Assembly: GCA_002205965.3 (NCBI GenBank)
Contig: NADL03000704.1
Coordinates: 434,001 to 498,000, forward strand
From: Kappaphycus alvarezii
Taxonomy: Eukaryota > Rhodophyta > Florideophyceae > Gigartinales > Solieriaceae
DNA length: 64,000 bases
Direction of reading: 5' to 3'
Both the position numbers and the translations under genes were made by a program. The notes beneath the pieces were generated by a model. It was given only the letters and a program-made list of their open reading frames with translations, was not told where the DNA came from and ran no database searches. Positions 13,850 through 23,935 of the stretch are shown in pieces. The stretch's first letter is position 1. Every line of letters begins with the position of its first letter.

Positions 13850-15175
13850 GATGATTTTGTACCACAGAAAGAAGATTACATCTCTCAAGAAGAGGTCAAT
13901 GAGGCTCCAAAAGGAGAACTTCAAGACTGAAGACACGAAAAGAACGGTCATCACTCAGCAGAAATGATAGAGGAAGTCCGCAGGACATTAACAGAATTTC
14001 ATAAGCTACAAAGGAGTTAATACAGATTTCTGAGAAGTTTGGAAGGATTTCGGATCTAAATGACTGCCAATCCGCAGAGATCAAAGTCAGAGAAATCGTC
14101 AAGCAATGGAGAAATGTTGCTATGAAAAAACTCAAAAGAAGAAGCATCCATCGCTTATCTGATATAAGTGACCCACAAGATGTAAAGGAGCTCTTGGAGA
14201 ACTTTCCCTATCGGAGGGCTGGACATAAATCGCTATGTTACGCTAAGCGCACCTGAGACCGCCTCCTCAAGGACTTCAAGATTCAGGAGAAGAATGAAAT
14301 GTCATTACCGTCCGTACATTTGAGAGAGACGCTACTAGAAGTTTTTAACGTGGCCAGTATGCTTGGGATGCTAACGCAGATGAACTGTGAAATAACAAAG
14401 AAGTAAGATTACACAAAAAGGCCCAGACGGGCGCTTTGCAGAAAAATGCTCCGCAATGAGGTGTAATTAGAACTAAATACAGGTTTTTGCTTTCAGTGAA
14501 GAACTTCGGTCAGCTTCGATAAATTTGCGGGTCCCCATCTCCGACAAAATATTTGTTAATCGCTTCACATACTAGATTTCTAGCTCATCGCCAAAAAATA
14601 GTTCATGCTTATATCAGGACACTAAGACATTATCGTGAGCAAAGTTTCGAGGCTTATGAAAAACTGTAACAAACCAAATTTTGGGAGGAAGTAGGCTCTA
14701 GGCACAAGCATATTCAGTACGCGGCATAGAAGTTCGGCCCAAACCTCGTCCTACCATCGAGCCAAGATGGTACAGGTGTTTATGCATCACCTCAAGGATC
14801 TCTAGGTGTCAAAAATCCCTCCTTTTGCATTATGCGCCGGGTAAAGCATGATTTCAGCTTCAATCGCATCCTCACGCACGGAATGGGCGTAAATAATCTT
14901 TAATAGATGTCCTTAGGAGTTTTTTAGCTTTGAAGGGTTTTCATCCGCAAGCGGGCATATCCGGCAGACAGGCTGTTGTGGCACACATTCTCCGTCTTAT
15001 ATATAACTGGTCGCGCTATTTCCCAAAACATAATTTTTTGGCCTTAATGGTCAAAATGGGCCATACGCATTCGCTTGCACTCACCTTTATCTACTCTAAA
15101 GTACCGATCGAGACAGCAAGAGAGCTCAGCAGCAACTATTTCAAGGCGTTAGACTATCTTCCACGGTAAACCGCA
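13850..15175 (+). pseudogene. Unidentified decayed coding-like region
   Basis: Composition is less AT-biased than the left flank. Reading on the plus strand gives long stretches of charged, protein-like sequence (Lys/Glu/Arg-rich around 13900-14350) broken by frequent stops, and a 79-codon open frame at 14930-15169. I cannot place it in a family. A decayed transposon ORF is the likeliest explanation given the surroundings. The minus frame at 13896-14147 is judged an antisense shadow of this stretch. Confidence 0.3.
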
Positions 15176-15245
15176 TTAACCACTTGTCGCCGCATCATTG
15201 CCGAAACTGTAAGTTCTGACTTTCCGAAACAGTATTGAGGGGTAG

Positions 15246-15300
15246 GGGAAAATGTGGGGTGATTTAATATTTGAAAGATATGGTCGGTTGTGGCTCGGGA
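15246..15300 (-). repeat. RLE retroelement 3' end, subfamily B
   Basis: Begins GGGGAAAATGTGGGGTG and continues TTTGAAAGATATGGTCGGT. This is the reverse complement of the subfamily B 3' terminus, which is attached to RLE coding sequence at 33511-33890. It is a short 5'-truncated copy. Confidence 0.6.
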
Positions 15301-15449
15301 TATCCGTTAGGCGTACGGGGATGTAACGGCGTAGAGAAAGTGGACACTGTAAGCACAGCGATTAAGAATTGCTAATTGCAGTTCGTGAACTAAGAGACAA
15401 TTTAAAATGTGGTGGATGCAGAGGTATCATAATAGCTTACAGTAGGTAT

Positions 15450-16735
15450 TTACATTTTCTATATACAGCCCCGTCCGCCGGCGGGAACTGCCGGTGTGAG
15501 GGGAGACAAGCGCAAAAGGAACAATTCCTCTCTACAGTGGACACTGAAAATTTGGGCTTTGCCGGAGACATTTCGTGATTCATGAAGACTTCGAACAGTT
15601 TGAGGCTCGATTGCCATGTTTGATCCCATAGCAGAGGCGTAGTGAGGAAGAATTGCAGTTTTAATACTGCAGTGGTGCAAAGAATTGGTGCTGCCATTTA
15701 ACATTACGTGTCCAGTACACGTGTAGAGTCGGTTGAGCGCGATGGCACGTACGGTAGTTTTCTGACAGTATTTTCAGCACCTCTACAAGGGGGTGGATTT
15801 TTGGGTTACTATAACCAGTACCGTCATTTAGGCTGCACATCTCCCGTAAACCCTTTCCCCATCCCTCCTAGACTGCCCTTCTCCAACCTTCATTCTGCCA
15901 CGCTCGGCGCCTGCGCCGCATTAGGCGCGGGCGCCGGGCACTAGTGTCCTCGCGCGTCTTGCGGATCGCGCACTTACGTCTACGGGGCTTTAATTGCATC
16001 GGCTAGGGATATGGCCTTCTCTAGTGGCGATTTCTCCCGCGCCAGGAAGGCTCTCATCCTCGACCAATTACCGCAACGCTCAGTGCACCCTGCCGCACTC
16101 AACCCTCTCGGTTCTGCCGCCAGCATGGAGGGTTCCTGAGCCAAACGGTCCTGCCGGTCGTACCCAAGGCAGTTCTTCTGGAGCACTTGTCTTCATTGTC
16201 GTCGCTTTCTGTAAGTATTGCGCATACCTCGGAAGTTTTTCAAGTGATTACACCCATGGCTCGACACGGTTGTGATGGTGGATTTTTTCTTCCCCCCTTT
16301 TGCCGGGCATCTCCCTACTCGCACAACGCGCAAGACGGCACTTTGCTGCTCTTCACTTGGCCATCTGTCTTAAGTCTCAAGTGAACGCAAGTAAGCCCAA
16401 GGTCAACAATCCGTGACTACCCAACCCCTCACGCCCGTCACCATCTGGTGATGAGCAGTCCCTATCTTCCCTCGAAGCCGCCCCTATCACAAAAATCCCC
16501 AAAAGGCGTCTATGGGCAGACGTCAACTGGGCGCGCGGGTGAGGTTATTACGAGGACGGAGATGGCCACCGGCCTGGCTCTTACGGGGCCGCACAGAACT
16601 ATGCACCTCTGGGTGCCTTTGACATGGATGGATTGGTCTGACTTCAACTCTGAAGACGGCGACGGCGTCGATGACGCAGTTGACCAAACGGAGGAGCTGG
16701 ACTTTTCCGAGGCGGTGGTTCAATAAGTAGCGATG
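15450..16735 (+). pseudogene. GC-rich mosaic of repeat-derived coding fragments
   Basis: Abruptly GC-rich. The peptide from 15465-15580 (PSAGGNCRCEGRQ, then LSTVDTENLGFAG) is homologous to the one from 27385-27480 (PSGAGQSCEGRNC, then MSTVDSAGTGFA), so both are copies of one unknown repeat ORF. 16010-16130 has protein-like composition but no assignable domain. 16520-16725 is a separate repeat described in its own entry. I infer old insertions of GC-rich mobile elements and cannot name a product. Confidence 0.35.
16520..16725 (+). repeat. Dispersed acidic-ORF repeat, copy 1
   Basis: Encodes an acidic stretch with the motif DWSDFNSEDGDGVDD. Clearly related copies lie at 58185-58350 (plus) and about 21530-21700 (minus, motif GWSDFNSVEVDNNDD). 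The conserved acidic reading across three diverged copies suggests a former coding region of a mobile element. Function is unknown. Confidence 0.5.
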
Positions 16736-16849
16736 GTGAGTGGCGGTCTGCCGTACATGTTAACTCATGTGTACGACGTAGTCACTATCTGGATAACTCC
16801 GGAACATAGCCGTACGTATCTTTCAAATGTAAACCACCCAAACATTTCC

Positions 16850-16932
16850 CCATCAATACAGACCGCCCCCCCAGTCTTGGGAAAATAGCCGTCCTCTATC
16901 CCTATTCAGTAAAGCACCGTAATTCCTCCCCC
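16850..16932 (+). repeat. RLE retroelement 3' end, subfamily D
   Basis: Contains GGGAAAATAGCCGTCCTC, then a CAGTAAAGCACC block, and ends TCCTCCCCC. The same 3' UTR follows RLE coding sequence at 40200-40303, which ties this short copy to that family. Confidence 0.6.
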
Positions 16933-16984
16933 TTAATTAATGGAAAATGTGGTCAGTGACATCCACGCGGCTGGAAGTGCGTTC

Positions 16985-17125
16985 TTCTTTCGTAGAGTGC
17001 GTAAAGTGCCCCTTAAAAGTTAATATAAAGTAGACCAGATCTGGTGCCCAGTACCGAGAGGCATCAGTGAACGGTAAAACTGCCATCGTGGTCCTTGCTT
17101 CGCAACTTCAAAATAAATTTGTACA
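16985..17125 (+). repeat. Second copy of the 13290-13440 repeat
   Basis: Shares ordered blocks with 13290-13440, notably ACCGAGAGGCATCAGTGAA. Non-coding as far as can be seen. Confidence 0.45.
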
Positions 17126-17229
17126 GGAGTGCTGTATCATTGATCCTGCACAATAAATGTCCCCCTTCAGATTCCTGCATGGATTTGCACAAAAATAACA
17201 GATGGTTCCACTACGTTCGTATACCGTAG

Positions 17230-17425
17230 TATATTATGAGTAGTTACTTGCTAGGCCACGCAGATCACCTCCTTCCATGGTCTGAATGCAAGTTCGCAGG
17301 ACTCCCAATCTTCTCACCACTCGCAGCAACCGACGTCATATACTACCTCTTTCCAGACGAGGTGAACTTTCAAGAGGTGAAACGTTTGCGTGTTTTACTC
17401 TTCGAAGATACCCTATCAAAGTGAA
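17230..17425. repeat. Type E repeat followed by an RLE 3' end (minus)
   Basis: 17230-17365 is a type E copy (CGCAGGACTCCCAATCTTCT). 17375-17425 reads GTGTTTTACTCTTCGAAGAT, the reverse complement of the subfamily A 3' end, with its terminal G run degraded. 17425-17520 is repeated at about 19200-19300 (shared TTTGCAGCAAATGAGC and AGATTCAATTGATCTTT), so this flank was duplicated on both sides of the retroelement copy at 17560-19108. Confidence 0.5.
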
Positions 17426-17559
17426 ACAAATCAAAGTTAAACACCACATACCATTTGCAGCAAATGAGCGTCCTTCATTACCCCTCATTCCTAGATTCAA
17501 TTGATCTTTTGCTTTCTTAGCATCTTTCAAACATTAAAGCAACCAAACATTTTCCCCTA

Positions 17560-19108
17560 AGCAAGAGCACAGCGAGGGTACCTCTGTCCCCAACGCCCGT
17601 CGGTGCTGAGGAATACACCACGCGGTCCTTATAAACCATATGTTGTCTCTAAGGCTGTTCCTCGAGACCATTGCTGACCTTGAGAATAGCCAAGTGGCGT
17701 TCCAGCTACTGCGTTACTATTTCGGCGTCTCCAAATTAGGCTATTTGTTGCGCGTAGTGCCCCTATTGCACCGGAGGAGTTCGAACGGATGATGGAGAAC
17801 TAAGTTCGAACATTGGCAGGGGAGACTGGACTCTGAAGTATTCCGAGAACTACAGTTACCAGTCACACCCAAGGACAAGAAAAAACCATCTCTTGGGATC
17901 GAGCTCACCTCCGTGAACAACATCTCGGCAGCGGCATCCTTGGCTTCCAGCTCATCCTCGAACAAGCTTTTGCAGGGACCTTGCTCCAAGCTCCTATTAA
18001 GGATCTGGGAGCAAGGAATCGACGCTCATCGGAAGTGGTCGACCTCTCGCCTTCCATATAGAATTATCCCGTTCAGTGTAGTTTGCTCACAAAATTGCCA
18101 CCACAAAAGACGTTGACGGACGCAATCCATGAGACTGTGCAACAACTAATTCCTTTTGAGGATTCCAGGAGGCAGGCGTTTCGCGCATTTATGGTCCTCC
18201 CGGATGCTAAAGAATAGGGGAAAGGTTTGGGTGTTTTACTCTTGAAAGATACATCTGATGTATCTCATGGTTTTCCAGACAACCACAATCGACTCAAAAA
18301 GGGTATACTGACACAGTATAGGCGTACTGTCCACATGCCCCGGCTCCAGACAAGCATTGAACCTCGAGAATTCTCGAAGTGGCTTAAACAATACTGCCAA
18401 GTCCCACTCTTTTGCCCTGGCTCGCCATGTCGGAGAAGGAATTTCCAGGAATCACTCCATGTACACGGCGATCATCTCATGCACTGCTTGGATGGAGCCC
18501 ACAGGATCAAACGTCATAATCGCCGAGTCACCCTTCTCGCAGAAGACCCCGCAAGAGTTGCTCATCACCCTGTCGTAGAGCCACGCCATGGTCTTCAACG
18601 CACGAGACATGGCATAAAGCAATGGGAAGCAGCGGAGAGACCTAATTTCTTGATGTCACCTTCGTGAGTCCCATCGCTTCCTCCAACAGGAGAGTGAGGG
18701 CTTTCAATCCGATGTCCTCTCTCAATGCGGCGCGATATACAAAGCAGAGAAGACATAACTCTTTTATCACGACCTCCACCGGAGGTAGGCTCGTGCCTGT
18801 GGCGATCTCCACTCTTGGAGGTTGGCACCAAGATGCATGCGGAGTGCTACGTGACGTGGCAAGGAACGTGGCCGTGAGGGCAATAGAGACAAACGGAAAA
18901 GTTCGGCGGGTTTTGATGCAAAGGCACGCTGCACCAGCCGTCATATCCAATGCGGCCTGCTTGATGGCTGGCCTGAAGGCGGTCTTTTAGGGGGCGTAAT
19001 TCCTCCCCCAGTACTATGTCGGCACATCTTTCTGAGTCGATTGTAGCCGTCTAGAAACTTTAGATCGAATATATCTTCCTCGAGAAAAAAACCACAAATC
19101 TCTCATCC
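17560..19108 (+). pseudogene. RLE-type non-LTR retrotransposon relic, copy A
   Basis: This is a 5'-truncated, frameshifted copy of a non-LTR retrotransposon polyprotein. The first recognisable part (17640-18000) is the region after the RT palm, with SEVFRELQLPVTPKDKKKPS. It is followed by the C-terminal zinc-knuckle/RLE block: HGDHLMHC at 18466-18490, then FNPMSSLNAARYTKQRRH, STLGGWHQDA and SNAACLMAGLKAVF, with a stop near 18990. The 3' UTR runs to about 19108 and ends with a degraded subfamily A terminus. A 102 bp 3'-end copy interrupts it at 18217. The RT catalytic palm is missing. I know this family from similar algal and invertebrate elements. Assignment of the C-terminus to a restriction-like nuclease is inferred from the CCHC-like knuckle followed by an (R)PD...D pattern in better copies. 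Confidence 0.75.
18217..18318 (-). mobile_element. RLE retroelement 3'-end insertion inside copy A
   Basis: Starts GGGGAAAGGTTTGGGTG, the reverse complement of the subfamily A 3' end. It carries the upstream 3'-UTR block (CCACAATCGACTCAAAAA, then GACACAG) seen in the plus orientation at 19005-19108, 28800-28911, 31940-32053 and 42266-42384. It splits retroelement coding sequence that is continuous at 34700-34800. No convincing TSD longer than 3 bp remains. Confidence 0.75.
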
Positions 19109-19388
19109 CTTACGAATTCTAGCCAATTATTTGATGCGTTTTGGAACATAGGGTAACTTATTTTTCAATCATTCAGCACACCAATTTTCCCCCTTTCAAG
19201 AGTGAAACCAGTATTGGTCAAACTCTACATTCTATTTGCAGCAAATGAGCCTCCTTTATTACCCCTCACTCTTAGATTCAATTGATCTTTTTTGCTAGGA
19301 AGTAGAGACCTAATCTTGACAAGCTTTTGGCATTTGTGTATCCCCAAACAGTCATCGCAAATTGGACTTCTTTCTTGCCCTTGCAGAT

Positions 19389-20138
19389 CTAACTACAAAT
19401 GTCCCTCACCACGCTTGAAAGCGCTAGACCGACACGATTCCAGGAGAAAGGTGTCACCAAGGTTCCTTCTGCCCAACTATGCGTCTAAAAAGTGCTCTTC
19501 CTGCGTCATTTTCTCCCACAAGCACCGCACAAATTTCATTTTCATCATCGCCATTGCGAAACCTTCTTGCGATAGACACTGCCCCTAATCTTCCAGAATC
19601 CGTGAAAAGTTACTTCTTCCATCTCCAAGCAAAACAATTTTGGAACGTGATGATTGACTTTGATTTTCTAAGAGGGAAACACAAGACAGTAGTCCAGGTG
19701 CGATAAACGTTATTGGGCTTCCAAGTTGGGTCGATCGGCCTACTCTCGATAGGAAACCTCTCCTGCTGAGCAAAGATTCTGTTAGGGGACTAATAGATTC
19801 CACTATTCCACCATATTGGTTTGCTGCAAAACTTGAGCCCCTCAAACCCCCTAACACTGCTGCAACTAACTGCACGAAGTTAGACTGAAGACGAAATTCT
19901 TGCCGAGAAATAGAGGCACTTCCATCCACAGCGAAGCAAACTTGGGGACGACAATCACTGAGTTCAAGTCGAAGAATGTTGACAGCCTGACGGATATCAT
20001 CAATACTGCCACGGCCAAGCGCTGTGCCATTAATGAAGGAACTAGTCGTCGTGACGACCTACCCGAAAAGGAGCCTAAAGTTTGTGGGACTGAACTGAGG
20101 AGTACAAGAAGGAGAATGAAAATAGGACGACACTCCAT
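19389..20138 (-). pseudogene. Secreted von Willebrand A domain protein, copy 2 (frameshifted)
   Basis: A secreted protein relic of about 250 codons. The ATG at 20138 opens a typical signal peptide (ECRPIFILLLVLLSSVPQTLG). After a frame change near 20050-20070 the VWA domain follows: CRPQVCFAVDGSASIS with an intact MIDAS DxSxS motif, then QLVAAVLGGLRGSSFA, SPITFIAPG and LLGDGRSN. Two more frame changes (near 19580-19590 and 19450-19470) lead to DENEICAVLVGENDAG and the final VVRDICS before TAG at 19389-19391. It aligns along its whole length with the plus-strand copy at 38635-39397. VWA domains usually bind protein or matrix ligands through a metal ion, so extracellular location and adhesion are inferences. 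It is either a pseudogene or an assembly with base errors. Confidence 0.7.
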
Positions 20139-20178
20139 TGTGACAAATTTGAGGGCGGTCTCTAAACACAAGATGTAA

Positions 20179-20876
20179 GTAGTGATCAGGTGCAGTAAGT
20201 TTTGAGTTTACTGCAAGTGAAGCATAGGGTGAAGTGTTATTGTGCAAGTGATAACACGCAATTAAAGGATAGAAATGCCTCATGCATAGTGATAAGAAAA
20301 AACACCTTTCAGTGAAGCAGCTGTCGCGTTTTCTATTGAGTCAACCGCAATTGCCCTTTAGATTCCCCAATCAAACCTCGCAAGAGTACTAAACGAGATT
20401 CTCAGTAGTCCATAGCAATTTAATAGCCACTTATTTCGAAACATTGCGAGCACGAGAAACTTATCATGCTTTTCAAACAATATGCCACCGAACAGATCCC
20501 AACCTTCATAGCAAGTTTTTACCTTTTGGCTCCACTTGGACATTTCTCATATTGCAGGTATTTTACATATCAGGCTGCCAAAGAGTTTTCAGGAGTTCTG
20601 AGCAATCTATTTTTTGGAAAGTAATTTCATTTCTTGAAGTGAAGCCATATGTTCCATTAGGGATTGAGGTTTCAAGTGAAGCGCAAGAGTGTTCCGATAG
20701 CTTTAGAGCCATTCAAAGTTACATTTGCACTCTTCGAAGCAAATTAATGGTAAATTAAAAAATTTTGTGCCCGCTCAGAATTGCGTTCCTCTGTAAACTC
20801 CCTCAAAAAAAGAAAATATGGGATCGAAGAGGACCTCGAGCGATACATACGCATATTGTAATACTTCATGAGAACA
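20179..20876. other. Unassigned DNA upstream of VWA copy 2
   Basis: This is upstream of the minus-strand VWA gene. I see no TATA box in the right orientation comparable to the one before the plus-strand copy. Short frames (for example 20444-20758) have no recognisable content. Confidence 0.4.
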
Positions 20877-20970
20877 GGGAAAGTTTTGGATGTTTTACTG
20901 TCATATGTTGTACTCGACTTTATCCGAAAGTGCCCAAGAAAATAACAATCGACTCAGACGCAGTACTAAG
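20877..20970 (-). repeat. RLE retroelement 3' end, subfamily A
   Basis: Begins GGGAAAGTTTTGGATGTTTT and later contains AACAATCGACTCAGA, the reverse complement of the subfamily A 3' UTR. Diverged short copy. Confidence 0.55.
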
Positions 20971-21529
20971 GGAAGAACCTCATTAGGAGTACACTATGAT
21001 TTCAATCAACCAACATCATATGATAATTTCTGGATAGGAACTCATTTGAATAACAGCAACCTTTATGGCATCAGTATAACGGGTGATAGGAGCTCTTATG
21101 GCAACAGAGAAAGTATTCAGAAGTGATAAATTCAATTAATGAGTACGAATCACCCACGCGGAAGAATCATGGCCGTTGGAAGCTAAAACAATGAGAAAAA
21201 TAGAGGAAATAGAGGGTATAAGATATTTCCTCCGAGACTTCAGATGAACTGATCTATTGAAGAAATAGGGGTAAGTGGGGTGTTTTATTCAACAAACCTA
21301 CTACTTGAACAAAGTTACAAGATTGAAATTGGTGGTAAATCTTTAGGAGTTGTACAGTGTGGCATAGAAGCGTGCGGATGGTATTCAGAAATTAATGTTG
21401 GTGTGAAAGATATGATAGGCTGAGTCCCGAGACGATATAACTATCGCCTACTTTGTAAACATGAAAGAACATGTCACGGCAGCCATTAACTTTTTACACC
21501 GCAACTCACTAAACCTCTGCGTCTTCAAC

Positions 21530-21700
21530 AGGCCCCGGCGTTTCTGCTCGGGCAAATTTGTCATCATTGTTATCGACCTCCACGGAATTGAAGTCGGACC
21601 AACCCAGCCAGCTAATCGGTAAACACTTGCACTCAGTTCCATATAGTCCCTGGAGAGACAAATTTGTTGGGATAAGCTTTCTGCAATAGGCGCAAACGTT
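21530..21700 (-). repeat. Dispersed acidic-ORF repeat, copy 3
   Basis: On the minus strand the motif GWSDFNSVEVDNNDD matches the plus-strand copies at 16520-16725 and 58185-58350. It is embedded in a 111-codon minus frame (21448-21783) read in another phase. Confidence 0.45.
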
Positions 21701-21882
21701 AAGAGTCCATCAATGCGGTAGAGGAAATGAGGGAGTTCGTTTACTGTGACAGAGGTTTTGGCTGTAACCCACTTACATTTCATATCTGAGTGTTACATTG
21801 GATATATGTACCGTAGTAAGAAACCTTAAAAGGGAACCTCAAGGCAACTCAACAGACAGGCTTCATTGTACATAACTGCTGC

Positions 21883-22110
21883 TCAAGCGTGCCTTTGAGA
21901 AAGCGCGGCCCGGTTCTTGCCATATGTTTCCATGGCTCTCACAGCCACGTTCCTCACAATGTCTGTAAGCATATCATATGCGTCCGGGTGGCAACCGCTG
22001 AGGGTAGATATTGGTACAGGCACAAGTCTACCTCTGTCGGAAGTTGCAAGGAGTTCTTGGTACTTCCTACTTTTGCAGTGCTTACCGCTTTGAATTTCCA
22101 TTCAAATGAA
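21883..22110 (-). pseudogene. RLE domain fragment, minus strand (copy B)
   Basis: Minus-strand open fragment of 72 codons containing RGRLVPVPISTLSGCHPDAY, VRNVAVRAMETYGK and SQRHA. This is the distal part of the retroelement C-terminal domain seen intact at 34960-35414. It is truncated at both ends, with no 3' UTR directly attached. A separate 3'-end copy abuts it at 22116. Confidence 0.7.
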
Positions 22111-22115
22111 GAAAT

Positions 22116-22165
22116 GGGAAAGGTTTGAGTTTTTCACTCTTGGAAGGTATATTCGGCTCTATTGT
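22116..22165 (-). repeat. RLE retroelement 3' end, subfamily A
   Basis: GGGAAAGGTTTGAGTTTTTC then CTCTTGGAAGGTATATTCGG, the reverse complement of the subfamily A terminus. Together with the plus copy at 22335-22383 it could be mistaken for a 268 bp MITE with inverted termini. The TSD around the other copy shows the two are independent. Confidence 0.65.
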
Positions 22166-22334
22166 GCATATGCGTAAATATTGACCCTACGGTGGAGTTA
22201 TCCCACAGAAAAACTGTGGTGGGTTAAAGCTATATTTTAGCATGCAGGAGCCGTCAGAGGGGGAATGATGGGGTAGTTGACAGACACGTAAATATTGTTT
22301 AACCAGTTTACGTCGTCATCTGACACTTGTAGTG

Positions 22335-22383
22335 ATAGACCGGATATATATCTTCCAAGAGTAAAACACCCAAATCTTTCCCC
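22335..22383 (+). mobile_element. 49 bp RLE 3'-end insertion with 9 bp TSD
   Basis: Runs from ATAGACCGG to CTTTCCCC. It is flanked by CTTGTAGTG (22326-22334) and CTTGTAGCG (22384-22392), a 9 bp duplication with one mismatch. A related locus near 34050-34080 reads GACACTTCTAGCTGGGGGAA straight through, so it is an unoccupied paralogous site. This is the cleanest evidence that a unit under 50 bp inserted here. Confidence 0.85.
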
Positions 22384-22674
22384 CTTGTAGCGGGGGAATC
22401 TAAACGGAAACGCAGAGTGCTGTGAGAAAGCTTGGGGTGTTTTAAAGATTGAAAAGTAGGCTCACATGTGGGCAATGGTTCCATACAGTACAGTAGTCTT
22501 TTATAATACATAAAGTAAAGATGATTACACATATTATACTGTACAGTAGTGTTTGGGTTTAATAAACGACTACTCATTTTCAGCGGTGCAACATGCAAAC
22601 AATACGTTATACAGAAAGAATGATGAGATTTGTGTATCCATAATATCCTCCAAAATTTAACCTCCCGACACTTT

Positions 22675-22796
22675 CCCCAGATTTCTGTTCTACTTTCCCC
22701 AGCTTGCCCCAGATTTGTGTTGTACTTACCCCAGATTGCCCCAGATTTGTGTTGTACTTACCCCAGATTGCCCCAGATTTGTGTTCTACTGCCCCC
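22675..22796. repeat. Tandem repeat, about 32 bp unit
   Basis: Roughly four units built on CCCCAGATTTGTGTT then GTACTTACCCCAGATTG, the last two nearly identical. There is no unique spacer between units, so it is a minisatellite rather than a CRISPR-like array. Confidence 0.85.
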
Positions 22797-22879
22797 GCAG
22801 TGGTCAAACTACAGTATATATCTATTCTATTAACTTTATGGCATCAGTATAGGACAGCTGACCGTGTCTTTCAAATATT

Positions 22880-23019
22880 AAAACACCCCGGGTCCCTTTA
22901 GGGAGAGTTAGTATTACTTAGTGACGACTTGTCCCGTGCAACGCACTTCCAATAGCGTGGGTACGACCGACCACATCTTCCATGCATTAAAAAACCTAAA
23001 TTCCTCTCCCCAAATCTTC
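22880..23019 (+). repeat. RLE retroelement 3' end, subfamily B
   Basis: Contains CGACCACATCTTCCATGCAT and ends in TCCTCTCCCC. The upstream part (TTAGTGACGACTTGTCCCGT, AACGCACTTCC) matches 23245-23365 and the reverse complement of 33511-33640. Confidence 0.6.
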
Positions 23020-23204
23020 CCTCCCCCCTTTTATAGAAGTCTTTTCTCCGCAGACATCTTTACGAGTTACGTAAGGCACGAAAATGTCCGGAGAGCATTC
23101 AGATATCACCGATGTACTGTATGTCGTGTACTCTTCCCTAGCTGATGAAGCACGAAATATACTCATATAAACGGCATTTTATAATTCATGAAGTAAAGAT
23201 GATT

Positions 23205-23365
23205 CTATATACGCGGCATGACTGCTCGCTGCCATTGAGCCGGCCCTGTCAGGAATGTTATTTAGTGTTACCCATCAGCGACGACTTATTCTGCACAACG
23301 CACTAGCGGCGTGGATACAATCGACCACATCTTTCAGACATTAAAATAACCCAAAAACTCCCCCT
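23205..23365 (+). repeat. RLE retroelement 3' UTR, subfamily B
   Basis: A longer subfamily B 3' UTR (GAGCCGGCCCTGTCAGGAAT, then TTAGTGTTACCCATCAG), ending AACTCCCCC. The same stretch follows RLE coding sequence on the minus strand at 33511-33640. It abuts RLE copy C immediately to the right. Confidence 0.65.
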
Positions 23366-23930
23366 GTTTGATACTTTACTCACTGGATATCTACGGGGAC
23401 CACTTACTACATTGTCGCTTTGGCTGCGAGCGGAATACTCGCCACAGCAACCAGGTGACTTTACTGGGGAACGATCTCGCAAGAGCCGCCCGACGTCCTT
23501 CCATTGAACCTCGTTTACACTTCCAAAACAGGACAAGGCCGGATATCAGGGCGATGGGAGCCGTCGGTGGCACGGATTATTTTGACGTAACCTTTGTCAA
23601 CCCGCTCGCTCCGTCCCACGCAAGAGCCAGGGCTTTCAACCCACTCAAAAGCCTCAACGCAGCCCACGCACAGAAGCAGCGGAAATACCAAAGGTTCCTT
23701 GCTGAGCTGCCTGGGAGAAACAGGCTGGTTCCTGTTCCCATCTCAACGCTTGGAGGATGGCAATCCGGCGGCGTTCTCCGTCGTCAAGGAACTCGCGAGA
23801 ACTGTTGCCACTCGCGCAATGGAACGGTTTCCGAAGGTTAGATGCATTCTTTTCCAGCGGCACTCCGCATTGACAGTAACCTCCAATGCCGCTTGTTTGC
23901 TGGCTGGCCTCCCTTCCACCTTTTGGTAGA
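23366..23930 (+). pseudogene. RLE C-terminal domain, best-preserved copy (C)
   Basis: An almost intact C-terminal nuclease region. IYGDHLLHC (second half of the knuckle) comes first, then TLLGNDLARAARRPSIEPR, RTRPDIRAMGAVGGTDYFDV, NPLAPSHARARAFNPLKSLN and NRLVPVPISTLGGW. A one-base shift near 23762 changes frame, after which VVKELARTVATRAMERF and SNAACLLAGLPSTFW run to a stop near 23929. The RPDI...FDV spacing with an upstream E resembles the PD-(D/E)XK restriction-like endonuclease of R2-type non-LTR elements, where it nicks the target DNA. The copy is 5'-truncated in front of the knuckle and its 3' UTR is replaced by the fold-back at 23936. It shows no premature stop apart from the frameshift, so it is comparatively young. 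Confidence 0.8.
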
Positions 23931-23935
23931 TGAGT

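Noticed and set aside
22116..22383. A 268 bp MITE with about 40 bp terminal inverted repeats
   Set aside because: The right end has its own 9 bp duplication and an unoccupied paralogous site, so the two ends are separate insertions in opposite orientation.
22675..22796. CRISPR-like array
   Set aside because: Units of about 32 bp follow each other without unique spacers, and the DNA is eukaryotic. It is a minisatellite.
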